A stretch of 64,000 nucleotides of DNA from Breviolum minutum Mf 1.05b.01 (taxonomy: Eukaryota; Sar; Dinophyceae; Suessiales; Symbiodiniaceae): assembly GCA_000507305.1 (NCBI GenBank), contig DF241034.1:1-64000 (forward strand), in the 5' to 3' direction. Below, in pieces: positions 30,079 through 40,500 of this stretch (positions within the stretch are counted from its first letter, which is position 1; every line of letters starts with the position of its first letter). Both the position numbers and the translations under genes were made by a program. The notes beneath the pieces were generated by a model, which searched no databases, was not told the DNA's origin, and saw nothing but the letters and a program-made list of their open reading frames with translations.

Positions 30079-30126
30079 AGTTATATATTATATAAGTTAT
30101 ATATGAGAGAAACATCTTTGTTATGT

Positions 30127-30204
30127 TTCTACCACAAGAATGAGAACCAGAATCTCTTTGGTCACGTATACGACCTCCGAGGTGCTTGGGATGAGGCCGG
30201 GGAA
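30127..30204 (+). CDS. Weak candidate exon
   Basis: Encodes YHKNENQNLFGHVYDLRGAW then DEAG, between a possible CAG acceptor and GC-rich sequence. No family is recognised and the boundaries are uncertain. Confidence 0.3.
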
Positions 30205-30290
30205 AAGTTGTGAGGTGAAACTTCCCCCCGAGGATTCCCGGATCCAAGTGGCCCATTTTTTGTTCGGGGTGATTGAGATATTATCTTAGG

Positions 30291-30427
30291 GCCCTACTTG
30301 GATGTCGCAGAAAGTTAGTAAATGGTTAGGATCAGTGGGTTATAACCTACTTATAGATGGGGTATATTGGGGTTATAACCCACGGATCCTAACCATTTAC
30401 TAGCTTCCTGGGACATCCAAGTAGGGC
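30291..30427. repeat. Large near-perfect palindrome
   Basis: GCCCTACTTGGATGTC at the left is matched by GACATCCAAGTAGGGC at the right. Inner arms (GTAAATGGTTAGGATC / GATCCTAACCATTTAC and GGGTTATAAC / GTTATAACCC) also pair, giving a nearly complete 137-base hairpin. Confidence 0.9.
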
Positions 30428-30687
30428 ATGCCGAAAAACGGATCTGTGAACTCAGTGGATAAATAATCTATTTGGATGTTTATGAACCGGGGGGTTCTCC
30501 TATGAAAAACCTTGATGATCCAGTTTTTTTGAGTGTAGGCCGGCAGGGCCCTTGGGTTGATATTGGTGATGTTTTGTTGACAGTTTTCGATTCGCAAGGG
30601 CTACAATTCCAGTATGGATATGCCAGCCTGGGAGGAGGCTGTCCGACATCCAACCCGTGAAAAAGGTGGCTGGTAGGAGATATCTTA

Positions 30688-30800
30688 CTCCCCCGGAAAA
30701 CTAACGAATTTCCCCTGAAGATCAATGGTTGGTTCAGATGTATTTCCTATTGAAATAGTCCGTTTTGAGTGGACATGTTAGTTTTCGGGAGTGTAGTTCC
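30688..30800. repeat. Foldback element, subfamily C'
   Basis: TACTCCCCCGGAAAACTAAC is mirrored by GTTAGTTTTCGGGAGTGTA; core GGTTCAGATGTATTTCCTATTG. Confidence 0.75.
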
Positions 30801-31042
30801 CAGTATAGGATTGTAGTGTGTGATAGATTGGAATTCTGTTGTCCAAAAATCAATCAAAATCACTTACGCCGGTTTTGACATGTGGAAGTCCAATGAAGAC
30901 AAATCTACTGAGACTGTGAAGCATTTGAAACAACACGACGGAGCCAATGTGTAGACATGAAAATCGTGCCAGAATGGCAGTTTGCTCCGTGCCGTTGGAA
31001 TGGAGATGCAAATTAAATCGGTAGAGTGGATCTAGATCGATT

Positions 31043-31152
31043 ACACCCTGGAAAACTAATATGACTCAATATGATAATCGAATACCAACCATTTCAAGAT
31101 GTAGTTCGTATTGGTGATTTTCCATTGCCATGTTAGTTTTTGGGTGGGTTGT
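31043..31152. repeat. Foldback element, family C
   Basis: TTACACCCTGGAAAACTAATA...TTTCCATTGCCATGTTAGTTTT, with a TTTCAAGATGTA-type core. Confidence 0.65.
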
Positions 31153-33582
31153 TATGATTATCTATTGGACACTTAATAATTACAAGTTGCTTGCGGCTCT
31201 TCATTGTTACGACGCTGGTGCCAGACATCCTTTGTGGACAGAACGTATCCTCAACAAGGCTGGGGGGTTCAAGTGGAGCATTTGCCAGGCGATAGCCATT
31301 GAAAGGTCATTTTTATTGTCAAGCTAGCGCTAGCTCATATAGCCCACCCTCTAATAGAATGTGGAATTTTTGAAGAAACCTCACAAGGAACCTGTTGGAA
31401 AAATTCGAGCTCTAACTTGGAAATTTGGGCCTGTTTCAAGCCCTAAATTTGGAAGTTGTGAGATTATTTGCTTCATACCAGGATATGCTTATAGACTCAT
31501 AGAGTTGATACAGAAAAGCTTCAACGATTCTCAGTGGCTCTTTTCACGAGGTCAATGGCCTTTGCTGAGCACTCCTGGACCTCAAATGCAGGACACGGTT
31601 GTTGGTAGTTCACCTTGTTCACCTTGCCTGAAAATCTACTTGGAGGGCAGATGCTTCTATAGATGGTTCGAACGGCATATTCTTGGAATACCTGGAAACT
31701 CTAGGGCCTCTAGGGGAAAAAACAAGGGTGCGATAAGTTGTTTAGGTTTTGAGGGGGATGCAAAATCAGAAGCCTGTTGCAGGAGGGCTCATTGTACTCA
31801 CATGAGAAGCTCTATTTGAGCAACCACGATGGGATTCTCAGGGTTTTTGTTGGGGGGGATGGGCTCATTTAGGATCCGCAGGCGGAACTGATTTTGGGTG
31901 CCCTATGGACTGTAAAAATGACCAACTTTCGACCCACATCGGATTGCGCAAAGGATCTTAACCGTTTCCTGAACTGTTGTTGTGAATTGTTTAGTACAAA
32001 AGCCTTCATATTTTTGTGAAAAATGGGATGGTGAATTGTAGTTCGTCAAAACTACTGGTACCAATGGTTGGGAGGTATGAAATCGTCCATTGCGGGGAAT
32101 CCCGTGTTCAATCAATCAGTACAGACGGCGCCCCACGCTGTAAAGATCTGTAAAGTGAACAGTGCTCTGGCGGAAACTGCTCATGTTAAACCACTGAAAA
32201 TCGGTACAAGAACTGAAAACTTCATGACTCATGACGAAACAATATGAAAAAAGAGGTAACAGCAGAACGTGTAGATGCACATGTACATATTGGATGCTCT
32301 TGAGTTGCCTTTCAATAATGCTCAGTATTCATTTTGTCTATCAAAATGTTGGTGGGATCCCTGCACACCTTGCGTAACTGCAGACACTTGAAGTCCGGTT
32401 TGCAGACACCTCAAGATGCCAGTATAGTTTCTGTAGTAAAGAGAGTGTGAAAAGTGTTCTAGCAACAAAGAGAAGGGAGCAAAAACAGCAACACATCAAT
32501 GTAGAGTTTCCAATGATTTATAGATACATTTCACATCATTTCACATCTTTTCGAAAGCTATGTTGCACCAAACTGACATCGAAGCCAGCCAAAAGTTGTC
32601 AAGGACCCTGTGGAGCAAGCCTGCCAGCCAGAGGCACTTTAAGTTTGTCCATAATAATTTTATGAAACAGCAAAATACCTTCCTGGAGTCCCTCATCCCC
32701 ACAAAAGTCAGACTGGAGATTGTCTCAGACGATGAGAAAATGAACCTCAGTTCCAAGTCAGCTCTTGATGGACATGTCTTAATGTTTGACTTGGGAAGGC
32801 TATGCTGCCGATGCTCATGACAGGCACTAGATCCACAGGCGAAACCGTTTCGGAATTTCGTCTGGGTCCAGATGAGAAGAAATATGTGTTCCAGTGTCTA
32901 CGGGGGATTGAATCTGTGTATAGAAGTATATCTATATACACTTTATATCACGTTATCATAAATTTATATATTATATGTGTGTGTAGCTTTATACACTGTA
33001 TGAACACGATGTAACAAGCAGAGGGTTTACCACATTAGGATACACTAGGTTTCACCTTTGAATTTTTGGAGTCTCTCATATACACACAGATAGCTTCAAA
33101 ATCCTCGTGGCACTGGAACTTTTGATTTGATCAAAGTGTATACTTGGGGCTTTCTCCATGCTCCTTCAATTGTTTGCTGATGGAGTTTTTGATGTATATA
33201 ATTTCATTGAAGTTGTACCAATATGGCTTGCACCCATAGAAAACCGAGGAATAAATCAATAGCTGTTTCTGGTAGGCTTATATACCACTTATATATTGCC
33301 AATTGGATGATTATATGATATGCTACCTACCACCTATGAAGGGAACCAGGAAACTCCATTGGTAAAAATGTTCCTTTTCTCTTCAACCACTGGCGTTTTT
33401 CGAAAAAGTCGCCGCGACCCAGTAGTTTTTTGTGCGAACAAAAATCTTCAGCTTGGATATTCGTGACCTAAAAAATCCCGGCATACATCAGAATCTTTGA
33501 AACAAATGAAGAGATTCTGTCGAGGTCTAAGATTTATGAAGAAATCCTGGGTCACAGAACATCAAGCCACAACAAATCTATA

Positions 33583-33681
33583 TAGGTGGTGGTTTCAAAG
33601 ATTTTTTATTTTCACCCCTATTTGGGGAAATGATCCAATTTGACTAATATTTTTAAATTGGGTTGAAACCACCAACTAGAA
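33583..33681. repeat. Foldback element, family A
   Basis: GGTGGTGGTTTCAAAG...CACCCCTATTTGGGGAAATGA...GGGTTGAAACCACCAACTAG; close to the consensus. Confidence 0.85.
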
Positions 33682-34499
33682 ATAGATGTAAATTCCACTC
33701 GTTTTCTGTGCTTCACCGGTGCTGAAAAATGTAGCGCGACTGTCCAAACCCCCAGGTGCTGAAACGTCGGAAGTCCAACAAGCTTCAAACCTCATGACAA
33801 CAGGCAGCTGCTCTTCCAGCCGGGTGGTGGATAGGGATCAGTTTCTGTTTTAGAAAAGATAGAATATGAATATTTGTAAAATACCAGTGAAATCAACTAC
33901 TTGGACAAAAGGTTGGGATGCCAAGATGTTTTTGCAAAAATTCTTCAAATTTTTGTTGACCAGTGAATTGTTTGATGGTTCCTTTGGATGTTCTCAATTT
34001 GCGTCAGCTGCTGAGAGTTTCATTTTTTTTTGGACCCCTACTGCGTCCAGAATTAATTCCTGCAAATTAATGAAAAAAAATGCAAATTAATTGGAGAGGT
34101 GGGGAGTCTATGAAATATGATTGAATTTCATCATGTTTGGAAAGAGCCAAAACCGACTAAGTGCCATGTTTCTGAAATTGTTTGGTTTCTTGACTTGTGG
34201 TTGCCAATTGAGATTGATTATAAAAGAATGATTCGCTGCATTTTTCATTCTCCATTGTTCAAACAGACTGGGCGTCATGACCAAATGAATTTCAACATAC
34301 CTACTTTTCCAGTACCTTGGATTCATTTGGTTTTAGGAAAATCCCACCCGAAAAAGGCATGGGGCGATTTGCCAAGTTGGGCATCCCATAGGATGACCCT
34401 ACTGCCAGGGCTTGATGGATCTCTTCTTCTTTGGGCTGTCCGAACCTCGGTTTTCACTGCTGCCCGGCTCTTGAAGAGATGAAGTTTGTTGAATGGAAC

Positions 34500-34601
34500 A
34501 AATCCGGCAAACTCACTCACCAGTTGATATGGTAAATATCCCATTATTTACGAGGTTTCATACATGTCAGGTGGTTGTTTGAGATTTCTTCCATCAACAG
34601 T
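34500..34601. repeat. Foldback family D, left-truncated
   Basis: AAATCCGGCAAACTC...AGATTTCTTCCATCAACAGTA; the left TACTGTTGATGG end is missing. Confidence 0.65.
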
Positions 34602-34678
34602 ACCACCCAAACATCAGGAAACAGATCCAGTTGTACTGCCCCTTCGTTTTTTCTTTCGAAAAACCAGACGATTTCCAG

Positions 34679-34745
34679 GTACCTGTGCAGGCTCCGGCCG
34701 CGGTACCGCAGACGGGAATCATAGAACACATGCCTTCCGAAATGA
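34679..34745 (+). CDS. Candidate exon, unassigned
   Basis: After TTTCCAG|G one phase encodes VPVQAPAAVPQTGIIEHMPS, Ala/Pro-rich. Another phase is also open. It stands out by GC content. It could be part of the kinase gene's N-terminal region or of another gene. Confidence 0.35.
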
Positions 34746-34956
34746 GACTTGGCAACCAAAAGAACACGGATTGCTTGAGTACTCGATTGCTTGCTCCGGG
34801 ATAACTTGGATCACTATATTAGTCATTCCTTCAGGCTCAGATTTTTTTTGGGGAACGGCAAGTGACACTTGAAAGTTCAGTGGGTGTTTGTTCAATCCAT
34901 TGGATTTTTGTCGTTTCGTTTTGTTTTCACATGGGGGTTTTGTGCTTTCATCTCAG

Positions 34957-35050
34957 GACTTATGCCAATGGGCACCCCAATGGAACGCAGCAGCCTGAGG
35001 ATGACACATGCGGACCCACCAGATTTGTTGAGTTTATGACAGCTTACAGA
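34957..35050 (+). CDS. Weak candidate exon
   Basis: Follows a TCTCAG|G acceptor and is open in two phases (TYANGHPNGTQQPEDD or LMPMGTPMERSSLRM). No family is recognised. Confidence 0.25.
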
Positions 35051-35198
35051 AAAAAGCAATATATGTGTATATACATTTATGTGTGAAAATTGGGAGTTGG
35101 CTACTTCATTTTCATTGGTATTTTTTTAGGTTAATTCATGAAATTTCAGGAAGGTCACGAAGTTGATCAAAGTTGGTTAATGAATGAACTAGCCATAG

Positions 35199-35305
35199 GT
35201 GTTTCCAAAAATAGGGAAACACCCCAAAATGGATGGTTTATATTGGAAAACCCTATTAAAATGGATGATTTGGGGGGAAAACCCCACTGTTTTCGGAAAC
35301 ATCCC
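35199..35305. repeat. Foldback element, family F
   Basis: GGTGTTTCCAAAAATAGGG is mirrored by CTGTTTTCGGAAACATCC; the core resembles 23928-24024 in opposite orientation. Confidence 0.8.
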
Positions 35306-35437
35306 CATCCACTTCTGACCTTTCGGTTCGTGTATTTCATTTACACGAAATCATCGAGGCAGATGTGGCTGGCTGTGATCGCCGGCTGACTGGCCAGGCG
35401 TGAAAAATGCCGAGCCGAATGGGAATCTCCAGAATCA

Positions 35438-35709
35438 TTGCTTGGAGGATCATCCCACGACGTACGTAAGTGGTTAGGATCGCCCCCATTTATACGCTGG
35501 CTGGTGGTTTCAAATATGTTTTAATGTTCACCCCTAAGATTGGGGAAGATGAACCCATTTTGAGGAGCATATTTTTCAACATGGGTTGGTTCAACCACCA
35601 ACTAGATAAGCCATGAAAAGGCCATTTGGAAGGGGAACAACCCCAGTTAGAGGACTTACTGACCATGGTTGGTAACCACTTACAAGTCCTGGGATGATCC
35701 TCCAAGCAG
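35438..35709. repeat. Foldback element, family E, interrupted by family A
   Basis: GCTTGGAGGATCATCCCA and TGGGATGATCCTCCAAGC form the outer arms, with GTAAGTGGTTAGGAT / GGTAACCACTTAC inside. A family A copy sits between the arms at 35501-35606. Confidence 0.75.
35501..35606. repeat. Foldback element, family A, nested in family E
   Basis: GGTGGTTTCAAATATG...CACCCCTAAGATTGGGGAAGA...GGTTCAACCACCAACTAG. Confidence 0.8.
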
Positions 35710-36689
35710 GTGATTTGGACCATCTACGGCCTGATCTTTCCAATAACCTGATAAGATCAATGTCGTCATGACTGTGCCGATAGTAAAAGTCATCAATGGT
35801 AGAAAATATCTCATATGATATTTTTTTTTTCGCAGATGAGTTGCATGGTATGTTTTTCATCCTAGCAACGGCTTTTCACGGGCCAAGCAGTGAATGTACC
35901 GTATCTATTGGCTTGTTTTCCCGCAGCTACTACCACATCAAGGCTCCACTTGGGAGCTTCCAGTGTCGGATCCTTCTGTTTCTGGAAGTGGATTTTTTGG
36001 CTGAATGTTTTTGTTGCAGCTTGGTTTTCATCCATTTTTTTTTAGCCACAAAAATCCTCCAGGCTTGGCAGTTCTGAAACGTTTTGATCCTGTAAAGTGG
36101 TAAAATAGCCCAAGGCTCTTTTCTGGTTGACTAGCAGAAACTTATTGGGTTTGATCCATCCATAAACACATCCATTTTGATTCACACTTCTCGACCGCAC
36201 ACACCCAGCATGTAGAATCAAACACCAAGCAGATTTTTTTCGAATTTTTTGCGTGTTTTGCTTGGACCAAAAAAAAGGGCATCGCGGTTGGGAAAAGGTC
36301 GACCGATTTTCCACTGGGTTTGGCTACTGGATTGCCAGTAGTTTTTGACCCTGGAGCACATGTCCCTAGTGAAGTCCAGCTACACTACAGCTGCAGGAGT
36401 GTGCGATGTCAGCCATGAGAGTTCTCAATGAAGCAACCGGTTGTTGGTGAATAATGAAGAACATGTTTTTTTAAGGGTGAAGTTACATTGATCTGAGATG
36501 AAAATCGAAAATCCCCAGAAAGAGCAGTTTTTTTTTGCAGATGTTTGCTCCCAAAAATACATCAGGAAAATTCCAGAATTTTAGTGGTTGGTTTGCGGCT
36601 GACATCACATTCGCCCCATCTTTTCGTTTCAAGTGGCGGGAAATGTGGGAACGAACAGAAACGGAGAAAACTCCATCCATTTTTTCCAG

Positions 36690-36757
36690 GAGAAGAGGAG
36701 GAATCCGAAGAGGAGACCGAAGAAGAAGACCCAGAGGAGCAGCATGCTTTAAGACCT
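36690..36757 (+). CDS. Candidate exon, acidic low-complexity
   Basis: After TTTCCAG|G it encodes EEEESEEETEEEDPEEQHAL, a strongly acidic disordered segment. It lies 0.8 kb before the first recognised kinase exon and may be its N-terminal extension, or the end of an upstream gene. Confidence 0.4.
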
Positions 36758-36949
36758 TGATTTTGGGCCTCGGGGGGGTGTGAGGTTAGTCGGCCCCCTT
36801 TATTCGTCGAGCGGAACTTTTGAAGATGGTTTTCCATTTTTCGTTTAGCGCTGTTGTCGAAACTTTTTGCGAGAATAGTGCTAAAAACCCCATGAATGGG
36901 GGACAATTTGGACTACCAGGTTTCCCCTTCATATCTTTTGAAATCAGAG

Positions 36950-37007
36950 GAGTCGGAAGCATCATCTATCCATCCTCCGCCACTGCCACGTTTGGTTCCA
37001 GACCCCA
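36950..37007 (+). CDS. Candidate exon, Ser/Pro-rich
   Basis: Encodes EESEASSIHPPPLPRLVPDP after ATCAGAG|G. Composition is similar to the acidic exon upstream, suggesting the same disordered region of one protein. Confidence 0.35.
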
Positions 37008-37088
37008 GTTGTTTGCATGGTTTTAGGGAGTTGGTGCTTTGAGTGCTGGAGTGAAAACCCAGGGAAAAGTGGAAAAGTGGAAAAGTAA

Positions 37089-37293
37089 CAAGAACAACAA
37101 CAACAACAACAACAACAACCACAACCACAACCACAACCACAACCACAACCACAACCCCACAACGACAGCAACAGCAGCAACAACAACAACAACAACAACC
37201 ACAACCACAACCACAACCACAACCACAACCACAACCACAACAACCACAACAACAACAACAACAACAAGAAGAAGAAGAAGAAGAAGAAGTTCT
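37089..37293. repeat. (CAA/CCACAA)n and (GAA)n microsatellite
   Basis: Runs of AACAAC, ACCACA and GAAGAAG, ending in a small palindrome GAAGTTCTTCTTC. Long frames in all phases are repeat artefacts. Confidence 0.95.
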
Positions 37294-37495
37294 TCTTCTT
37301 GACACAGATCCTTGGTCAGAATTGCAGCTTTAAAATGGTGATTCAATGTCTTAAAAGGCAATTGTTGCAATGCTTCAATTCCCGTGTATCAAATACATGA
37401 GACACAAAATTCAAAGAGGACCCTTGGCATGGATATTACGTTCAATCAAAGGCAGACAAAATTTGACAAGTCACTTCACCAAGAAAACGACTGAG

Positions 37496-37577
37496 GTGGC
37501 AGATCGGTATCGACTGCAAGGGGAAATTGGCTCTGGATCCTACAGTGAGGTCTATCTTGGTGTGGATGAGCATTCAG
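37496..37577 (+). CDS. CK1 exon: Gly-rich loop
   Basis: Encodes VADRYRLQGEIGSGSYSEVY then LGVDEHS after ACTGAG|G. A GC donor splits a Gly codon completed by the next exon. The frame is open upstream to an ATG at 37370, so this could instead be a first exon. Confidence 0.85.
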
Positions 37578-40500
37578 GCCTGCATTTTTTCTTCAAACAC
37601 AGTTGACCAGCTTGTTTTACTGCCTTGGCGTTGGGGTATCCCAAGCCATGGCTAGATATGTCTCAAAACCTCTTGAACTTTCCTTGGCAGGCGACAATGT
37701 TGCAGTGAAGGTTGACCTGGACTCAGGGTTGTGGTTTTGGAGATTCATCATCACTTTTACTCCCCTAAAAAAAGCAACATTGAATCTGAAAAAAGGAGCT
37801 TTCCTTTTCAAATTCAGGTTCCATGTTTGTTTTTGGGGGAGTGTATATAAACTCATATAAAAGTTGCATGGTTTTCTTTGAAAACTCTTGGGAGATTCGG
37901 ATCAGATTCGTGAAGCTAAGGAGTGGCAGCTGGCCGAGAAGGGAAACAAGTTGTTGGGGGGCTTCAGATTTGTGACCGTTCAATGAAGTCAAATTCAAGT
38001 TGTGTCCCAACAAAGATGATCTGCAAAGGTGGTTTCAAATATGTTTTCTATATTTGGGGAAGATGAACCCATGTTGACAAGCATATTTTTCAAAGGAGTT
38101 GAAACCACCAACTAGAAAATGATGGTAAACAAACATGATGTCAGAACAGACTGCTGTTTTTTCGCACTTTTTTGTGCAGCAGGGCATGCTTAGCATGCAT
38201 ACCCTCCAGGTTACCTAACATATCTTCAAAGGCACTTGGGAAGATTTCTTGTTTCCTTTCCCATCCGTTTGGGGTCGGATAGGTGTGGTTTTAAACCTAC
38301 CCATCACCGGAAGCCCCCGAGGCTGGGAGAAGGCAAATTCTATGAGGCTTTAGGGCTCCATAGTGGGGAGGCGCGCATGCCGGCCATGAGTTTGAATAGT
38401 TTCGGTGGAGTTGAGTGAACCTGTGGTGATTCCTGATGGATTCCTAGGCGCCACACATCAGCCACTTGGCCTTCAGAAAAGGATTTTTAAGAAAACAAGC
38501 ACTAATAAGTGGTGACATGGTGCCAGCGAGCAGCTAGCATTTGATTGCCGACCTTTTTTTCTTGTTGTTTCCCAGCTTCGCTGTGTATGTTTCTTTCGAA
38601 TCTCCCGCAAAAAAAAAACACGGTGATGTTCCACCAAAACGCCCTTTGACGCCACGAAACCCAGGATGGATTGGATCGCAGGGTGAATACAATTTCATGG
38701 TCATGGATTTGTTGGGTCCATCCTTGGATGCCTACTTCAAGCATTGCACCTCGGTTTTTTGAAAAAAAATCCATGGATAGCTATCCAGCCAGGCAGCCTA
38801 AGAAAATGATGTTTTGAACATGTTATAAAGATAAACTTGGGTGATTTACCTGCAGAATGTGTGTTGAAGTTGAAGTTGTGCCTTGTATTTTTTCCATCGA
38901 ATATAATGTTGTTTTTTTGACGAAGTTGAACTGGATGTTTCGGAATCATTTGTTTGGGCCAGAAAAAAACTGCACCAAGGGAAAAGTTTCTGACTTCAAG
39001 ATCCAACTGAATGATTTTTATCAGACTTCAGCTTTCACAGACGTACCTTCAAAACGTTGATCTCAGGTAAACGTTTCAGCCTCAAAACCATCCTGACATT
39101 GGCTGTGCAGCCACTTTGCAGCAAGGTTTTTAGATGTTTTTTTCGTAGAGATGGAAGTGATTTTGAAAGTGTTTGAGACTTAATAAGCGGGGTAGAATGA
39201 ACCTGCCTTTACTTCACTGGTTTTTTGGGGGGAATACTTAGAATATGTCATTGGAAGAGTTCCGAAACTGTTGAAAATTATCTATAAACTTGAACTTAGT
39301 GGATGTCACGAATGTATTCAAGGATGATTATCATTATTGTTGTTGCTGTTCTTGTTTATTTCTTATATTCAATATTTTGTAAGTTAGAAGTGAGATCAAC
39401 AGGATGGGTTTTTGTATTGGGAATTATCTGCATTGCCTCACCCCCCCCGGATTCATGTGTGCAACTACCCAATAGAGATTTGGGTCTCTAGAAGAGACAT
39501 GATTGCTTCTAGGCTTGAAGAATCGCTGAATAAACTGGCAGATAAAATACAAAAATAGATGTTTTCAAATGCTGCAAAAACGACACTGCTTTGTTCAAAA
39601 CAGCCAGGGTGTTTGAATCATTTCATAGTGACTCTGTGTATTATCATGTCAAGAAACCATCTGAAAGAGTCAATTTTGCACTGAAAAAAAATGTTTCAAT
39701 GAATCCTTTGGACCCATTTTTTGCATCACCAATCATTTGGTTGGTGTTTTTTTACCAAAGTTTCTGAAAAAAACCTGGTCCATCTCAGGATCATTGACAG
39801 GTTGGAATACGTACATAGTTGCGGTCTCCTGTACCGTGATATCAAGCACCTTGGCCACCAACTGGAAACGAAACGTGACCGATGACAGGCGCAGTGTTTC
39901 TTCATTCGCGGTCAACCACCGAGGCCGCACAATTTTTTAATGGGCCTTGGGGCAGGGCGCCCTAGTAGGCTGAAGCGCCAAAAGGTGGTGATGAGAGGCT
40001 TGAAACATCATGGAATCTGGTGAGAATTCAGAATCTACGATGGATAGTGGTGATACTGTTTGATGGCAACCAGAAATCCGGGATCAACTCACCAGTTGAG
40101 GGACAGGTAGTTTATCCATGTTTATCCCATTATTTCCAGGGTTTTATACATCCAAACGGTGGTTGGGAATGAGATTTCTAGATCCCATCAACAGTATTGA
40201 AGCCGATATCGGCGACGACTTCGAAGGGTCAAGAAGTGGAGGGATTGTTGGCCCCTGATCTCAGGAAGACTCCGCAAGACTCTACATTGTAGACTTTGGT
40301 TTGGCCAAGAGCAGCTTGTCTCATGGAATTTTTGGAAAAAGCACCCACCCCTTTTAAAAGGCAATGGTTGAAAACTGTTCGTTGGTTTTGTTAATGAAGC
40401 TTTCTATTTGTAACGGAGAAAAAACACAAAGTTGGACTAAAACACACAGACTTCGAGATGTTGGAAGAAAAATCACCATCCATTTTGCCGTTCAGCATAT

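Larger units (their letters stand above)
26801..30126. other. Gene-poor region with minisatellite and microsatellites
   Basis: No firmly assignable gene. An open segment at 27317-27415 (GPKRFRSIAHSEAS and on) might be a late CAF1 exon, but a second phase is equally open. Overlapping frames on both strands at 27464-27907 are unassigned. A small inverted repeat lies at 28078-28153, and the 28775-29270 minisatellite is entered separately. 29300-29980 shows nothing recognisable. Confidence 0.5.
31153..34678. other. Gene-poor region, unassigned open frames
   Basis: Open frames of 80-150 codons at 31361-31819, 32560-32820 and 34117-34482 show no recognisable domain. The 32560-32820 stretch is open on both strands and richer in coding-like composition (TKVRLEIVSDDEKMNLSS). 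Foldback copies A (33583-33681) and D (34500-34601) occur here. 32900-33580 is AT-rich with nothing else seen. Confidence 0.45.

Noticed and set aside
31361-31819. 152-codon open frame as a gene
   Set aside because: No domain, no splice-like edges, and composition like the surrounding non-coding DNA.
36913-37370. Poly-Asn/Thr/Cys/Leu/Val frames
   Set aside because: Products of the CAA/CCACAA and GAA repeats in every phase.
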